In this document: positions 39,492 through 40,863 of the stretch, piece by piece
Position numbering within the stretch: the first letter of the stretch is position 1
How the letters are laid out: every line of letters starts with the position of its first letter
Source of the DNA: a virus
Strand: one strand, 5' to 3'
Length of the DNA stretch: 40,863 nt
Virus record (IMG/VR): IMGVR_UViG_3300009154_000103
Coordinates: 1-40,863 of that record
The notes under the pieces: generated by a model
What the model saw: only the letters and a program-made list of their open reading frames with translations
The model's database searches: none
Told to the model about the DNA's origin: nothing
Translations under genes and position numbers: made by a program

Positions 39492-39615
39492 GCCAAGATT
39501 AGAAGATGATGTAGCATTCCATGATGAGTGTGATGAATGCGGTAACTTTATACATACATGTGTATGTGAATCAGAAGACCCAGACAGAATGCATGATGAA
39601 ATGCACGAAGAATAA
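39484..39615 (+). CDS. Acidic zinc-knuckle mini-protein (GTG start)
   Basis: 43 aa from GTG 39484, overlapping the previous stop by 8 bases. C-D-E-C-G-N-F-I-H-T-C-V-C gives two Cys pairs with a His between; both flanks are acidic, the end rich in D, E, M and H. GTG is chosen because it lies at the coupled junction and just before the domain. Confidence 0.52.
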   Translation: MTEPRLEDDVAFHDECDECGNFIHTCVCESEDPDRMHDEMHEE

Positions 39616-39623
39616 GGAGTAAT

Positions 39624-40061
39624 ATGCAACAGCGAATAGCAAAGTATATATCCGTAGGCAGTACGATTATGTTATCAGTTGCTTCCCTGATTGGTATCCC
39701 TATCAAGGCTGCTGCACTTAGTATCAAGCAACCAATTGAACCCAAAAAAGAAGTAAGGTTGGTCCAAGTATGGAACAAGTTTACTATCAAAGCATACGCT
39801 AAAGCGTACATCAATGAAACGTACCCTAAATGGGGACGTGGTGAATGGCGAGCATTGCTTAATCTATGGGGCAAAGAGTCAGCATGGAATCACAAAGCAG
39901 ACAACCCTAACTCAACAGCGTATGGTGTGGCACAAGTATTAGGTACAAGTCCTGAGACCCCAGCCCCCCTGCAAGTTGCGAAGGGGCTGGAGTATATCGT
40001 TCACCGATACGACAAGCCTTCAGTAGCATGGGCACATTGGAGGAAATATGGATGGTACTAA
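39624..40061 (+). CDS. Membrane-anchored lysozyme-like protein, copy B
   Basis: 145 aa with AAGGAG five bases before the ATG. One N-terminal hydrophobic helix (10-31) whose core S-L-I-G-I-P-I-K-A is identical in copy A, a charged linker (P-I-E-P-K-K-E-V), then the lysozyme-like domain: W-G-K-E-S-A-W (candidate Glu85), A-D-N-P-N-S-T-A-Y-G-V-A-Q and I-V-H-R-Y-D-K-P-S. Catalytic-region residues are shared with copy A while the linker differs. Likely acts at the outer face of the membrane on peptidoglycan. Confidence 0.76.
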   Translation: MQQRIAKYISVGSTIMLSVASLIGIPIKAAALSIKQPIEPKKEVRLVQVWNKFTIKAYAKAYINETYPKWGRGEWRALLNLWGKESAWNHKADNPNSTAYGVAQVLGTSPETPAPLQVAKGLEYIVHRYDKPSVAWAHWRKYGWY

Positions 40062-40221
40062 ATCATATTATGCTGTAGAGTGTACCGTTACAGCCAACTG
40101 TAAGTCAGATGATGAGGCAATTGCAATGGTTGCAGATGCCTGCAAGTTGTATGGTCTTGAGTTCAAGTGGCATACAACTTGGTTAGATGAACAAGAGAGA
40201 GAAACTAATGCAACTAAGTGA
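40048..40221 (+). CDS. Small protein, paralogue of 436-627
   Basis: 57 aa. M-D-G-T-K-S-Y-Y start shared with the copy A gene, followed by a Cys-containing middle (V-E-C-T-V-T-A-N-C-K) and D-D-E-A-I-A-M, then L-E-F-K-W-H-T-T-W-L. Overlaps the lysozyme-like gene by 14 bases and DUF932 copy B by 14 bases. Conserved gene order with copy A supports it. Confidence 0.65.
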   Translation: MDGTKSYYAVECTVTANCKSDDEAIAMVADACKLYGLEFKWHTTWLDEQERETNATK

Positions 40222-40863
40222 AGCATACCTAAGCAAGTCAGTAGAAAAAACACGCAAGCAAGCGTGGGTACAAGCAGGCACTGCGGTTAACGCAGGGTCT
40301 GCATCAGAAGCAGCACGACAGGCTGGTCTTGACTGGACTGTTGAACTATCAGATATGTTTGTTGAACGCAAAACAATCGTATCTCCATATGAAACTCTAA
40401 CAGATAAGTTAGATGTACCTAAGCGTCAAGCAGTCATCAAGCGTACTGAAGAAAGCGAGTCAGTCATTGGTGTAGTCGGTGACAAGTACAAGATTGTGCA
40501 GAACATGGAAGTGTTCTCAGCCCTTGATACATTGGTTGACTCAGGTGATGCACGCTATACAGCAGCAGGTGAATACAACAATGGCGCTAACATCTGGATG
40601 GTAATGGAATTACCAGTCGGAGTACAAGTAGCCAATGACCCACATGCTGCGTTCTTATTGGTGCAGTCATCACATGATGGTTCATGTGCAGTACGTATTC
40701 GCCCTATTATTGAGCGTTTATTCTGTGCTAATCAAATCAATCGCATCATCAAAGGTAAGCATAAGAACGCTTACACCTATGTTATGAAGCACACTACAAA
40801 CTCTGAGTTATCAGTGCAAGACATTCGCAACATCACTCAATTAACTTATGATTCTATTCAACA
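40208..40863 (+). CDS. DUF932 paralogue B, runs off the right end (truncated family member)
   Basis: 218 codons visible; with bases 1-25 it makes about 226 aa. Residues 20-43 (K-Q-A-W-V-Q-A-G-T-A-V-N-A-G-S-A-S-E) match copy A, residues 44-82 differ, and from about residue 85 on the two proteins differ at only a few places, while the DNA carries dozens of mostly third-base changes. The C-terminal 110 residues of copy A are missing. Selection is clearly holding the protein, so it is likely functional rather than decayed; it might act as a partner or decoy of the full-length copy. Confidence 0.8.
   Translation, partial: MQLSEAYLSKSVEKTRKQAWVQAGTAVNAGSASEAARQAGLDWTVELSDMFVERKTIVSPYETLTDKLDVPKRQAVIKRTEESESVIGVVGDKYKIVQNMEVFSALDTLVDSGDARYTAAGEYNNGANIWMVMELPVGVQVANDPHAAFLLVQSSHDGSCAVRIRPIIERLFCANQINRIIKGKHKNAYTYVMKHTTNSELSVQDIRNITQLTYDSIQ

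Larger units (their letters stand above)
39624..40863 (+). repeat. Diverged tandem copy of the lysozyme-like/small/DUF932 cassette
   Basis: Gene order lysozyme-like, small M-D-G protein, DUF932 repeats across the circular seam as lysozyme-like, small, DUF4192-like, DUF932 (15-2124). Copies overlap at the same internal positions. A DUF4192-like paralogue sits at 38089, upstream of copy B. This points to an old tandem duplication, followed by movement or insertion of the DUF4192-like gene and loss of the DUF932 C-terminus in copy B. Confidence 0.72.

Noticed and set aside
39548-39874. 108-aa leftward frame over the lysozyme-like copy B
   Set aside because: Antisense to a gene supported by a clear paralogue and ribosome site.
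1-40863. Lysogeny genes (integrase, repressor, att site)
   Set aside because: No integrase or partition motifs seen; the winged-helix protein at 2981 alone does not indicate lysogeny.

Overview
The window reads as a complete, circularly assembled genome of a short-tailed (podovirus-like) phage of an actinobacterium, most likely a low-GC freshwater lineage (acI/Nanopelagicales type; this last step is inference). The actinobacterial signs are a WhiB-family Fe-S protein with all four cysteines, an FmdB-type zinc ribbon, and two DUF4192-like proteins. G+C looks roughly 40-45 % by eye. I see no integrase, repressor, tRNA, CRISPR array or insertion sequence, so a virulent lifestyle is likely. The two window ends join in frame: the DUF932 gene running off the right end continues through bases 1-25 and ends at TAG, and its reading still matches the full-length paralogue at the seam. 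I therefore treat the 40,863-base window as one circular or circularly permuted genome.

Layout. There are two divergent transcription blocks. A rightward (early) block starts at 36609, crosses the window ends, and runs to 10241. A leftward (late) block runs from 35484 to 10308. The blocks converge on a strong hairpin terminator at 10254-10288 and diverge from a gene-free 1.1-kb region at 35485-36608. That region has an AT-rich part with repeated CAGTCTG/CAGACTG and TGTACA motifs, followed by a GC-rich part of about 700 bases full of perfect inverted repeats. It is the best candidate here for a replication origin or control region and/or a large structured non-coding RNA.

Early block. 36609-40863: zinc-ribbon protein, OB-fold/SSB-like protein, small conserved proteins, a DUF4192-like protein, then a cassette of anchored lysozyme-like protein, small protein and truncated DUF932. 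1-2124: a second, diverged copy of the cassette (lysozyme-like, small protein, DUF4192-like, full-length DUF932). 2268-6868: recombination and replication (winged-helix protein, PD-(D/E)XK nuclease, RecA/DnaB-like ATPase, resolvase-like nuclease, primase split by a frameshift). 6825-10241: nucleotide-modification-associated protein, metallophosphoesterase, sigma-like protein, glycosyltransferase, zinc ribbons, FmdB, WhiB and a small membrane protein. No DNA polymerase or RNA polymerase is recognisable, so host enzymes are probably used and may be redirected by the WhiB and sigma-like proteins.

Late block, in transcription order: terminase large subunit with an N-terminal helix-turn-helix extension, portal, small proteins, three presumed ejection proteins (1831, 514 and 417 aa), scaffold, N4-gp56-type major capsid protein, a row of small Lys/Ala-rich proteins, connector/adaptor, Ala/Ser/Thr heptad-repeat fibre, Mtd-N-like fibre protein, glycine-rich adhesin, conserved tail-region proteins, a tail-tube/stabilisation-like protein, a TM/coiled-coil protein, CHAP endolysin and holin. 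Most neighbouring genes overlap by TAATG or ATGA, so translational coupling is the rule.
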